A DNA stretch of 64,000 bases. It comes from Leishmania martiniquensis (Eukaryota; Euglenozoa; Kinetoplastea; Trypanosomatida; Trypanosomatidae). The position numbers and the translations under genes are program-made. The stretch lies in NCBI RefSeq assembly GCF_017916325.1, contig NC_090168.1, forward strand, positions 1,011,143 to 1,075,142, read 5' to 3'. Positions 1 to 10,100 of the stretch are shown in pieces. The notes under the pieces are model-generated. The model did not search any database. It had not been told where the DNA came from and worked only from the letters and a program-made list of their open reading frames with translations. How positions within the stretch are numbered: position 1 is the first letter of the stretch; every line of letters begins with the position of its first letter.

Positions 1-1367
1 TTACGTGTCTGCGTCGACGTGAGGCATTGTCCGTGTCCAGGACAAAACTGTGCCTGCGCTAACGTACACGCGTACACGCCCTTTGATCGCATTTGTTTTA
101 CGGATCAAATTTTTGCTTCTCATTTAAAGAGAAAAAAGAAAATGTGCATGCGTGCGCATGTTTCTTTGTTTGTTTGCGGTACGTCAGTGCCATTTCGTAT
201 TCGTTGCTGCGCGCGTGAATCTCTTCTGCGCAGCTGTCTGCGCTGACCCCGCTGGACCTCCGCTTCTTTTGTGACGTCTTTTTGCTTCCGCATGTCTTCA
301 TTCTCTGCCAAGCGTCCGATGGGCGCCTCCTTCCCCCCCGGTGGAACGCAGGCTGCGCCCGCTCACACCCCGCATATGCTCGGTGCTGCGTAGACGAAGT
401 CGGTGAGAGGGCCGGCGCTGCGCGTGCGTGCTTCTGAAGTTTTGGCAATGATGCAGCCTTGAGGGAAGAAGAAGAGGCAAAGACGCGCAGATGTAGAGGC
501 AGGTACTGATGTATGTTTCGGTCATCGTGGAAGTATGCATGCATGCCCAGCGGTGGTGGTGACGCTGCGTGACCCGGAGGGTGTCAGGTACATTCGCTTT
601 TGTGTTGTCGCCAAGCGCGCACACATGGTCGGCGTGCCGACGGACGTTTCTTGATTCTCAGCGGCAATGAGACACACACGCGAAGGCGATACAGCACCGA
701 AGGCCAAGGAGACTCCCAACAGAGGCAAGAGCGCGTCGGCGATGATCTCGCAAAGGCTCCCCGCTTTTGAGAGGTGAGGGGTTGGGTGGGTGGGTGGGCG
801 GTAAATCGAGTGACGGCGTCGCTGGATTCGAGGTACCCTGGAGCAGCCCCCCTCCCTCCCCCCGCTCCTCATCCCTGTGCCGGTTCATGCCGACCCATTA
901 TCTGCGGGCAACGTCTAGTACCTCGGCAAAGCGTTTGTTTTCTGAGCGTTTTCCGGCGGCTGCGGGCGTCTACCTCGTGCCACGCCTTCTGCGTTCATAT
1001 TCTCGCGCCTCGCACCTCACGCGTGCTCGCCCTCGCCAGTGTCTTCAACACTTCGACGGAGTCGTCATGCTTCGCCCTTTCTCAGTCGTCTTCAGTGCTG
1101 CTATGCAGCTCCCTCTTGTGGCCGCCCTCTGCCACGTGTACCCTCCACTCCCCCCAACCTCTCCACTCCCCTGGCACGATAAACTGCTCGTGCAGAGGCA
1201 TAGAGCAGATGGGTGCGCGCGCGACTTCCTCGCCGTTGGTCAACTTTTCTTTTCATCTGCGTTCTCTTTCTCTCTCCCCTCTGCCGAACCAACTACGCGG
1301 CACCCTCGTGATCGCAGGCGCCTGTGCCTAAAGAGGTACAGCAGCATGTGATACCGCATAGATGCAC

Positions 1368-1400
<33 letters not shown>

Positions 1401-2481
1401 CATATTTACCAGCTCATATCAGATACCATATGCTTTTCGTTTCTACTACCATTTTGCCTATTGCTGAGCGCTGTGACGCTTGTGTGTGTGTGTGGGAGGG
1501 CTGCTGCGGCTGCCTTCCGTATCGCATCTCTGATCTTCCGCGAAGGCACATATAATGGCGAGCTGTATCGCCTCATCTTTCTTGGCTTTCTCCCCTCTTT
1601 GTGGTGCCTATGAAGACTGTCTGTGCTGTGCATCACGCGGCCAATCCTTCGCTGCGGATGCAGGAGTGGGTCCCAGACACTTTTAGTGAGTCATGGCGGA
1701 CACAGAGGCAGCTCTTTTCGGCGTTCGAGCCTGCGGACGACTGTAGCACGCTGAAGCCTCCCTGAGGCGCTTCGGTGCAGCGTCGACGTCTCTTTCAAGC
1801 CCTGATGCCTGCCGGATTCGGAGGAGACGAGATAGAAATCGCATCACCATGACCCACGAGTCGTGCTCGTTTGCTGATGATCAAGACTCGGCTTCCCTTT
1901 CGCCTCCAGAACAGCGGCAGGCGATGTATTGATATGTCATGTAACGGGATGTCGAGTCCCCCTCTGAGAGGCTCCTCTGAACGAGGCACACAGTGCTCAA
2001 AAAAAAGGGAGGCGCGTGTGCTTTTGACGCCATGCCCCGCCTCGAGCGTGCCCATGTGGTGCGCGACGTCTCGGAAAGAGCCGTGGCGCAGGCATCGCTG
2101 TCGTCGTCGGCATCGAGTAAGCTGGCTCCACAAAATGTCATCTCGCGGCAACTTCTACGGCGTGGGCGCACTTCGCGGCTTCGTCTGAAAAGGGAGGGAT
2201 AGCGAGGCTGGCGAGGCGCTATGGATTCGGCCTCGCCGCTCTCGAGGCGCCACCGCAGAGTTCCTCTGAGGAGTGCAGAATCGCTTCACCGCTTCCATTG
2301 CCTTCTTACTCTGCGTCCACGACTCTTTCGGGGCGGGCGGTGTGCATATGTGCTGAGGTGTCATGTTGTAGTGCAGCGGCACGTTGCTGCTTGACAGTGG
2401 CGCAGCCAGGCGTCCGAAAGAGCAGCTTCGACATGACAGAGTGCATCGAGCGGTGCAAGGACCATCAACTGTACGGTCCTT

Positions 2482-3264
2482 TTGCGGATGCGAATGGATC
2501 ACCTAGTCCTCCTCGATGTGCTGCAGCGGTGCGCAGTGGCTGCAACGCCGCAGCGTCGAGGACTTGACGAAGGGAGGGCCAATCTGTCTTTTTTTTTTTA
2601 CCTGCTATCGCCGTCTCATGACGTGGTAGCGGCGGTTGGCCACCAACTGTGGACGATCGTGCCGGCGCTAGTGCCACCCCTCCAGCAAGAACATGCTCTC
2701 CGCCGCCCGGAAGTAGAGGTGAGACTGCAGGCGGTGCTGAGGCTTGATGCACTTCAGGTCTCTTGTGAGAAGTGGCTTCTCCGCTTTTCGTTACCTATTC
2801 GCCGAGGAACTGGCACTGTGGCGGCCGAATACACACCCAAAAGTGTTACGGGTAGTGGAGGCTGTAGTGAAGGCGCGGTAGCGCCAGTGAGAGAGGAGAT
2901 GCGGACAGAAGAAGCGCTGTTGTCTGAGTAGCACGGCTCACAGCCCAGAGATAGGGGTAGGTACGTGAGCCTTTGCTCTGATGTTGGCCGGGCGCTCATG
3001 CTTCTCACCCCAAGAGGCGACTCGGCAGTTGCAGTCGTTCGAGATGAAAGAGGCTTACACAGCCCGAATCAGCGCACAGCGGCTCTGCCTTCACACACGG
3101 CGGTGCTGCACGCTCGTCTGCTCCGGCTCCACGCCGTTTATGACCCTTTTCGTCTCTTCTCGGCTCTCGCGGAGGCGGCGAGGCGGTTTAACCTGCTTGA
3201 AGAGGACCTGCCTTCGGCGATGGAGCCGCCGCAGAACGCGTACGGCTACTTCTTCGTCCACTGA
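2482..3264 (+). pseudogene. possible degenerate coding remnant
   Basis: Frame 1 is open over most of this stretch, broken by a TAG at 2929-2931. The last 50 codons, ending at a TGA at 3262-3264, have GC-rich third positions like the real genes nearby and encode a helical-looking segment (around RLFSALAEAARRFNLLEE). I recognise no family. In GC-rich DNA open frames of this size arise by chance, so this is only a weak candidate for a decayed gene. Confidence 0.15.
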
Positions 3265-3702
3265 GGGGGGGCTGACCAGCGGTACCTCCACAGTGGCATT
3301 TCGAATGGTCTTTGTTTTTCGTCCTTGGAGGAGGCTTAGTGCGTTGTTGTGCGAGTGAATGGGCGCCATAGTGCGCTAAAGGGACATCGAATGGAGGGCA
3401 GTTGAAGCCGCAGCAGGGGTGTGAACCATTGCCTTCTCCGCTGACGCGCTGTACCTGCCGGGCTGTGCGCGCGTCTGACCCCGATAAGGGAGAAGGAAAT
3501 CGTCAAGAAGGGAAACACCTATGCGGAGCTGCAGCCTTTGCTCGCATCCATTAAAACGATGCGCCAATGCGCGCCATGCGGAACCGCGTTGTGGTGCGGG
3601 TATGGCACGCGTGCGGATCGGCTCACTTTTACCGCGCCTCGACTCCTCTCCCCCGCCCTGAAGAACACCCACACCCACACCCACACACACGCACACAGGC
3701 AG

Positions 3703-3747
3703 GTGCCTGCTTCCTTGTGTTTCTCTCGTCACTGGCATTCGTGTAAG
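3703..3747 (+). promoter_or_regulatory. candidate spliced-leader acceptor for the MDP-1-like gene
   Basis: A pyrimidine-rich tract (3703-3730) is followed by the first AG at 3746-3747, only 8 nt before the ATG at 3756. An alternative tract at 3640-3659 with AG at 3662-3663 would give a 5' UTR of about 92 nt. Confidence 0.45.
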
Positions 3748-3755
3748 GGCTCTTC

Positions 3756-4361
3756 ATGAGCAGTATGACGGCGAAGCCCGGCGCTGAGGCTGCCACAATG
3801 TTGCCGCGCGTGATCGTCTTCGACCTCGACGGCACTCTCTGGACGCCGGAGATGTACCAGCTATGGGGAGGCGCCCCCTTCAAGCCGCATAAGCAGAACC
3901 CCAGCATCATGATCGACAAGGCGGGCACCGAGGTTTGCCTCATCGGCAAGTCCCGTGACATCTTGCAGACACTTGCAACGGACCCGATGTGGGCGCGCAC
4001 GTACCTCGCCGTTTCCTCCACCTGCGATGTCCCCAAGTGGGCCTGGGAGCTCTTGGAGAAGTTCACCTTCACCGACTGTGCCGGAAAGACGGTCCCTATG
4101 CACACCCTCTTTGGCGACCGCATCGAGATCTACAAGGGAAACAAGGCGAGCCACCACGAGGCGATTCTACAGAAAGTGAAGAATATCGACCCGAGCGTGT
4201 CCGAGTACGCGCAGATGCTCTTCTTTGATAACCAAACCGACAACGTGCACCACGTGTCCCGCATTGGTGTGACGTCCTATTACTGCCCCGGCGGAATGAC
4301 GGAGGGTACGTTTGAGAAGGGCCTGGAGATGTGGCGGCGGGCACAGGTGTCCAAGATGTGA
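3756..4361 (+). CDS. magnesium-dependent phosphatase-1-like HAD phosphatase
   Basis: This is a 201-residue HAD-superfamily phosphatase resembling magnesium-dependent phosphatase-1, a small cytosolic phosphotyrosine/sugar-phosphate phosphatase family. HAD motif I is DLDGT with nucleophile Asp23 and general acid Asp25. Motif II is the SST at residues 87-89, a motif III lysine is probably Lys130 (NKAS), and motif IV is DNQTD with Asp158 and Asp162. There is no large cap domain, and the length fits the family. In-frame ATGs exist at codons 1, 4 and 15; homology begins near Leu16, so the true start is uncertain by a few residues. I see no targeting signal. It stands alone, with large non-coding gaps on both sides. 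The family call rests on motif order and spacing; the natural substrate cannot be read from the sequence. Confidence 0.92.
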   Translation: MSSMTAKPGAEAATMLPRVIVFDLDGTLWTPEMYQLWGGAPFKPHKQNPSIMIDKAGTEVCLIGKSRDILQTLATDPMWARTYLAVSSTCDVPKWAWELLEKFTFTDCAGKTVPMHTLFGDRIEIYKGNKASHHEAILQKVKNIDPSVSEYAQMLFFDNQTDNVHHVSRIGVTSYYCPGGMTEGTFEKGLEMWRRAQVSKM

Positions 4362-5693
4362 GAGGCAGCCGCGTGTTCGAGCTACCGAGCACACGAGAAA
4401 GGGTACGAAGGGCGGAAGCTAGAGCGAGGGAGGTTGCGTAGGTGGCCATCTTCTTCCATGCTACTCGGCATTTTCGTCGCACTCCGGTCCTCCCGATAGG
4501 CGAAGCAGTGCAGTGTGCTTCATCAGTGACTTGCACGCATGCGCGTGCATCAGAGGCCCAGCGCCTTTGAAGCGCGCCTGCTGATACCTTCAGTGGAGAT
4601 GCTGAGGGCTACGGCGCTGCTGTGCTTGAGGCACGCGTGGGGAGAGCCTCTTGTGCGTACGCGCCTCATGACCAAAAGATCAGCTTCCGCAGGAGCGAAG
4701 TGAACGGCCAGCCACCCACGAACGTCACTCTCATTACACAAGGTGGCGACTCGGTGCGTGCTGAGACGCCTCACAAGCACTTGCGGCCCCCGTACGCGTT
4801 TTTGAACCACCCAAAAGGCACAGAGGAGCGAGTCGACCCTGCACGCAACCTGCGAGGGGTCTCGATGCACCGCTTAGTTTGGGCTGAGCGATACGGATGA
4901 AGTGTATCGCGGCAAGCTCCTCTCTTTGCTGTAATATGTAAGCGAGGAATCTCCTCTCGCTGCTTACCTCTCTTTCTTTCTAAAGCTTGCCTTCGAAGGA
5001 TGAGACGGGGCAACGTAGCGTCGCAGGCACGGTGCCCTCGTGCTGCTTGCGTCTTCTTCGGCGCGCCACATGCAAACGGTAAGCGTTATCTCTTCCTTCC
5101 TCCCCGGCAGACCACGCTGATATGTGCCTCGTTTTGTATGCGGAGCTCCTCTCCGCAGACTTCTCTCTCTTTCTCTCGCGCGCGCTGTGCGCAGGCACTT
5201 TCGGGGTTGACCTTTTCCCATGTGGGTCCACTCACCGCCTGCCCCTTCCCCTCTTTATCTCACCTCTCTGCCATGATGGACACGTGATCTTACGTCTTCT
5301 GCTGCTCCACACACAGGGCACATTCAGTAACCAGGCGATTCGCTTCACCAGGCAGGGGGCCTGCCCGCCACGTGGCTCCGCCTCCGCCCCGTCTCCCGCT
5401 CCACAAATCGCAGCGAGTCTATCAACAGACACACAATCAGGAACAACAAGGGCTGCTCGGCGTTCGAGCTCCTCGGTGACTCATCTTTGCCGCGGCGCCC
5501 GCCCGTTGTGGCCCCTGAGCCCCCGCTTCTGCAGGGCTCCGCTTCGCACGGTCTTTCCGTTTCTTTTTTTCCCTGTTTCCATCTTACCTAAACCCTGGCG
5601 AGTGACGGCTTCTCGACAGGGCGACTGCGCACACACGGGGGACTGTCATTCAAAACTTCCCCCCCTGACTCCCGAAGGGCCCTCCTGCGATAA
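4362..5693. other. intergenic region
   Basis: No gene is supported. Open frames on both strands are short and unlike known proteins. The last 150 bases before 5694 hold the polypyrimidine tract used for trans-splicing of the next gene. Confidence 0.6.
5551..5602 (+). promoter_or_regulatory. candidate spliced-leader acceptor, gene at 5694
   Basis: A strong T/C tract (5551-5589) is followed by the first AG at 5601-5602. No ATG lies between that AG and the start codon at 5694, which gives a 5' UTR of about 91 nt and supports the chosen start. Confidence 0.65.
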
Positions 5694-8600
5694 ATGGGCG
5701 CCTTCGCGTTATGCGTGGAGAGCGCGGCGCGTGACATCCGGTCGCTGCTCACGCTGCATCGCGTCCATCCGCAGGTGCAAAGCGACGTTCAGCGCGTTCT
5801 GGGCAGTCTTCTCCGGAAGAGCTACGAAAGCATGGTCGTGCCCGTGCCTACGGAACTGGGAGAGTCTCCGGAGCAGGTTTGCCGTGCACTGCTGGATAGC
5901 ATTCTGGAGAACGCTTTCCAAGTGGCACTTCCGGCATCGGACATGCGCGCTTTGGAGCGCCGGTGTATCGATCTCGAGGAAGAAAATGCCGAGTTGAAGG
6001 TCGCTGCAGACGACGCCGATAAAAGTGTCGAGGAGGTGCAGGAGGTGCTGTCGGATCTCAAGAAGGCGCACGACTACATGCTGCATAGCTATTTTAGGGA
6101 GGTTCTGATGCTACGCTGCCGCATCGACGATCTTCAGCGACAGCTTCGCACTCGACGAGCGTACTCGACAAGTGTCGCACCCGCCCTTGGCACCAAAGCG
6201 GCGCCGTTTATTCACACGATGGAGTTGCCATCGCAGCCGCTCTGCGTCAACACAAATGCCTCTACCGGACAGAGCGAGCTGACCGGGCGACAGTCAGGTT
6301 TGGAACTGGCGCTTCTGTCGAACACGCCGCTCCCGACGTGCGGCTCATCAGACGAGGACACAGACGCAGATGACGACTTCGCCCATCGTCGTCTCTCAAC
6401 TCAGAGCAGCCTTGCCGGGGAGGGTCGTGAGGCTGACGCGCATGCACGCATGAACCCTTTCCTCCACAGCACGGCTACGGGGGGCGCTGCGCGAAGTGCA
6501 CCGGTCGATGGTAAGGGGTGGTCCACGATTCCACGCCGAAGACGCAAGTGCCGCAATGTCCGCATCACCTTCCCGGGTAGCCCTCCCTCTGACGCGCCGA
6601 CGTCAGCGTTGCCACGCGTGGTTGCGGTGGAGAACACCGTGATGTTGGAAGTGCTGAGAACGCCCGAGACCGATAGCGTTGACGCGATCTTTGATTATGA
6701 GGAGTATATCCGCATCCTCAATGGCGAGGATGGCGCCTGGACAGAGCGCTTTGCCAATGTGATGGATGACTCGGCGCGTCGGAGCGCGCCGCGCTCCTGC
6801 CGGCCGGTTCGCATGCGAACTCGCAGCAGATCGGAGGTCTATTATCTCGACGGCAGCCCGACTGCTCACCTCCATCATCCCTTGGTCCTTGCAGCGCTCT
6901 CACGCGAGAGGGCGAAGGCGAATGGCTTCCAATGGCTGCTTCACCTCGCCCTAGAGCCGATCAAACACAGGTTTCAGGTCGAACTGGACGAGGTGCGGCA
7001 CATGGTTCAAGCCATGCAACGAGAGCACGCAGGCCAGATGCAGCTGATTCAGCGCGCCCTCATGGTCGTGCAGAGTCGCAACGACGCACTTCTCGACTTC
7101 CTGAACACGTTCGCGGAGCAGGCTCTGCAGACATTGTCGGTGGTGGCCAGTGACGTGCAAGCGCAGAGCATGGCAGACATCCTGTTCGGTGGCGCGCTGC
7201 CGGTTGCGGCGGCTGAGGAGGTGGCGTCCTTCTTCGCTCCTGGCGCCGCCCCTGCGGCGTCGCAAGAGCGGCCTTCTGCATCCTCTATGGCGGCCTCGCC
7301 GCCACCCACACCACATCTCTCGTTACCTTCCCACGGGGAGTCAGACCCGGAGCCGACGATGTTGCACTTGCTTCGCAGGAGGAAGTGGCGGCTGAAGCCA
7401 GGCGTGGCGCTTCAGGCGCAGGAACAGGCTGCAGCTATGGCCGCCATGGACCATCGACTGGGAAGGGCCGGCAGAAGAAAAGTGACGCACATGTTGCCCC
7501 TCGACCCTACCAGCTCTGCCGAGGAGGTCAACTACTACCGCGCCGACCTCGGTCTCCCCTACTGGAGCTCGAATCCGGTCATTTCACACGCACAGAGGGC
7601 CTTTGGTAGACTGCAAGAGGTCGCCGCTAGGATTCGCGCGACGCGGGTGATGCAGCTCGTTCAACCCACGGTGCGTGCTGCCGGCGGCGACCATCATGTA
7701 CGGTGGAAGGGTGAAAGCACCACTGCATCAAGCGGGCTTGACGACAGGAATCATCACGGACGCAGCTCACCGCCCCCCCTATCCGATGAGAAGGGCAACT
7801 GCCCCTTTTACCACTTCCGCGATGGTGGCGCGGACGAGGAGAGCTCGTCTGGGCGCTTTGCAGCATATCGGCGGTTCCAGGATGAGTGGCGCACGGCGCC
7901 TGTCCGCGGAGCAGACGGGAGAACGGCTGCAGACTTGCTGCGCGAGCTGGCAGGCCTGCGCATGCGCCGCGCATGTGATCAAAAGCGACTTGAGGTGGCT
8001 CAGGCATCGCTATCACAGAACCTTCAGAGGGGCGCCCCCGCTGCCACTGGGGCAAAGGGGAGTGCAGGCGCCGAGCGAGAGGGAGCGAGCCTGCAGTTCT
8101 CCTCCCCACAGGAGGCGTTGAGGGCTCTTGCACTGCAGCAGCTGAACACGCGAACGCAGACGCGGCTGAGTCGGACGTCACAGCGCATTGCCGAGATTCA
8201 GCGATTACTCGACTTACACCTCGCATCTTATCTGGTGCGCAGCTCTTCCGACTCGCTTCCGAGGGGAATGGCATGGAGGATCGCTGAGGAGGGGTCAGAG
8301 GGAGTGCTCCGCGCCAGCGGCACCTCGACTCGGGTGGGCCAGTTGTGGAGCTCACCGTACTTGAATGACACCCTCCTGGACGCGAACGATCAGCAGCAGC
8401 TGCAGAGAGGCGCTTACAAGGGCGACGCACGTGGGCAGCTGATGCACGTTCCGATTGGCATGGCGAGGGCGCGAAACCCTGATGGCAAGGAGGCCGGCGA
8501 AGCCATAATGTTCTCGGCGCTGGGCGGGTCTACAGCCTCTCCGGCGCCGTCCGCGCTATCGTCGGCGCGAGCGCGCAAGGAAGGCGGGGGCAGCGGCGAG

Positions 8601-10100
8601 GAAGCGGGGCCGCCAGCGATGGAGCATCGCATCACACCGTTTGTGGCGGTTATGGAGTACTGCCGTGGTGTGCAGCTGGGCCGTCCGTTAGGCCAGCGTG
8701 CTGGGCCTGTGTATCTCTTTCAGGACCATGGAAGCGGTGACTACTACGTCGGCGATGAAACCGGCCGCAACGTGCTGCAGGCTGTAGACGCTGCTGGTGA
8801 TGCGAGGGTGGCTATGCAAGCAGGGGCGGACACACAAAGGTCGCTGCTGCCCATGACACGCATTTTGTACCCAGCGCCAATGAGGATCATCTCCAAGTCT
8901 GACACGTCTGAAAGCTCCTCGGTCGCGTCGACCGAGGTGGCGATCGGCGCACTCCACCCCATCTATCTTGTCCCCATGGCGATTCCCCTCTCGGACGAGG
9001 ACGCGGTGGTGCGAGAGGGGTGGCAGGCGTGCCACCGGCACGGCCACGCACGCAGTGATCCCATCTATTACACAACAGTGGCACCCCTTCCGCTTTCGAA
9101 GTCGTATCATCACGTTGTGCCGCAGCAAGGAAGTGCCGACTCTGTCGCTCCTGCGAAGGCTGCTGCTGGTGCGAGTGCTGCTGGTTGCAGCGGTGACAAT
9201 GGTGCACCGGTGAACCGCTACCTTTCCAGTCCACCTCGCGTGTTCCAGCCGGCGGACGAGGCTGCCTCTATGCTGCGCGTGCGCTCTGTGACTCTGCAGC
9301 GGCGCCACACTTCGAATCGATTTTTTCCTGATACGGCGGTGACGGGCAGTGACAGTGCTAGTGCAAGGTCCGGCTTTCCATCGCTCGGCATCGCAAATAG
9401 CTCGACAGTGGCCCGGGCAGCCACGTTGCCGTCCTTAGGGGGCCCCCTCTCCGGCGACGTCGTTCCCTCCACCGAAGGGCATCTTCTTGGTGCGAACCCG
9501 TCGCCTGCTGCGGATCGGCGAGGGAGCCCAGGCACAGCGGCAGCCGCGCCGCTTCCCGGCAGTTCCAGCAGCCCGGCTGCAAAAGCATTGACTCTGTTGC
9601 CCTCGCCAGAGTTGAGCGTCATGCTGACAGCAACGGCGCACGATAGCGCACCGGCCCTCGCCAAGGCAAAGCTTCCCGCTTCTTCTGCGGCGCCGGTTTC
9701 TTGCGCCACTGACTCTTCCCCTCCCTTCCCCGCCGCACTGGTTCTCGCGAAGGAGGGGCGCAGCGCGCGGTTTGCTGATGAGGCAGGGCACGCGGCGCAG
9801 CCGAAGATGCTGTGTCCCGAGTCGCTGCGAAACCGATCTCTCACGCGCACGGCACCGAAGAAGGAGGGTGACGTGCAGCGCTTCCCTCCGCACCGCCTCG
9901 CCCCACTTAGTAGCACGCGCCCAGGTGGCGATGCGCTCTTCACGCTACCCCTCCCCGCCGACTCCGCAAGGCTGCAGAGGCAGATGCTTATGGAGAAGTA
10001 CTCGCTGGTGCCACCGCTGCCATCGCGGCAATGCAAGGTCAACCGCCGCGGAATCGATACGTGGAACCTCAACGACAGCGACGACGACGACGCGGCGTAG
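5694..10100 (+). CDS. large hypothetical protein with coiled coils
   Basis: This 1468-residue protein is one I do not recognise. Residues about 80-155 form a probable coiled coil (LEEENAELK region and the helix that follows). A second helical block lies near residues 415-480, with long amphipathic stretches. Further helical segments lie near 545-580 and 740-790. Between them are long Ser/Ala/Pro/Gly-rich, presumably disordered segments. The C-terminal quarter is low complexity and ends in an acidic DSDDDD tail. I see no signal peptide, membrane segment or enzymatic motif. The organisation (short helical blocks in a long disordered chain) resembles trypanosomatid cytoskeletal or scaffold proteins, but that is only a resemblance. 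The ATG is the first after the trans-splice site. Several long minus-strand open frames inside it are GC-rich shadows. Confidence 0.9.
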   Translation: MGAFALCVESAARDIRSLLTLHRVHPQVQSDVQRVLGSLLRKSYESMVVPVPTELGESPEQVCRALLDSILENAFQVALPASDMRALERRCIDLEEENAELKVAADDADKSVEEVQEVLSDLKKAHDYMLHSYFREVLMLRCRIDDLQRQLRTRRAYSTSVAPALGTKAAPFIHTMELPSQPLCVNTNASTGQSELTGRQSGLELALLSNTPLPTCGSSDEDTDADDDFAHRRLSTQSSLAGEGREADAHARMNPFLHSTATGGAARSAPVDGKGWSTIPRRRRKCRNVRITFPGSPPSDAPTSALPRVVAVENTVMLEVLRTPETDSVDAIFDYEEYIRILNGEDGAWTERFANVMDDSARRSAPRSCRPVRMRTRSRSEVYYLDGSPTAHLHHPLVLAALSRERAKANGFQWLLHLALEPIKHRFQVELDEVRHMVQAMQREHAGQMQLIQRALMVVQSRNDALLDFLNTFAEQALQTLSVVASDVQAQSMADILFGGALPVAAAEEVASFFAPGAAPAASQERPSASSMAASPPPTPHLSLPSHGESDPEPTMLHLLRRRKWRLKPGVALQAQEQAAAMAAMDHRLGRAGRRKVTHMLPLDPTSSAEEVNYYRADLGLPYWSSNPVISHAQRAFGRLQEVAARIRATRVMQLVQPTVRAAGGDHHVRWKGESTTASSGLDDRNHHGRSSPPPLSDEKGNCPFYHFRDGGADEESSSGRFAAYRRFQDEWRTAPVRGADGRTAADLLRELAGLRMRRACDQKRLEVAQASLSQNLQRGAPAATGAKGSAGAEREGASLQFSSPQEALRALALQQLNTRTQTRLSRTSQRIAEIQRLLDLHLASYLVRSSSDSLPRGMAWRIAEEGSEGVLRASGTSTRVGQLWSSPYLNDTLLDANDQQQLQRGAYKGDARGQLMHVPIGMARARNPDGKEAGEAIMFSALGGSTASPAPSALSSARARKEGGGSGEEAGPPAMEHRITPFVAVMEYCRGVQLGRPLGQRAGPVYLFQDHGSGDYYVGDETGRNVLQAVDAAGDARVAMQAGADTQRSLLPMTRILYPAPMRIISKSDTSESSSVASTEVAIGALHPIYLVPMAIPLSDEDAVVREGWQACHRHGHARSDPIYYTTVAPLPLSKSYHHVVPQQGSADSVAPAKAAAGASAAGCSGDNGAPVNRYLSSPPRVFQPADEAASMLRVRSVTLQRRHTSNRFFPDTAVTGSDSASARSGFPSLGIANSSTVARAATLPSLGGPLSGDVVPSTEGHLLGANPSPAADRRGSPGTAAAAPLPGSSSSPAAKALTLLPSPELSVMLTATAHDSAPALAKAKLPASSAAPVSCATDSSPPFPAALVLAKEGRSARFADEAGHAAQPKMLCPESLRNRSLTRTAPKKEGDVQRFPPHRLAPLSSTRPGGDALFTLPLPADSARLQRQMLMEKYSLVPPLPSRQCKVNRRGIDTWNLNDSDDDDAA

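Larger units (their letters stand above)
1..3755. other. coding-poor intergenic region at the window edge
   Basis: I find no convincing gene here. The open frames are short, mostly begin with GTG or TTG, and do not resemble known proteins. A (CA)n tract lies at 1364-1403, a (TG)n tract at 1481-1494 and a CA-rich tract at 3665-3699. A weak possible remnant of a coding region (2482-3264, one internal TAG) is listed separately. The region probably holds the 3' UTR of a gene outside the window plus the intergenic spacer. Confidence 0.6.
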
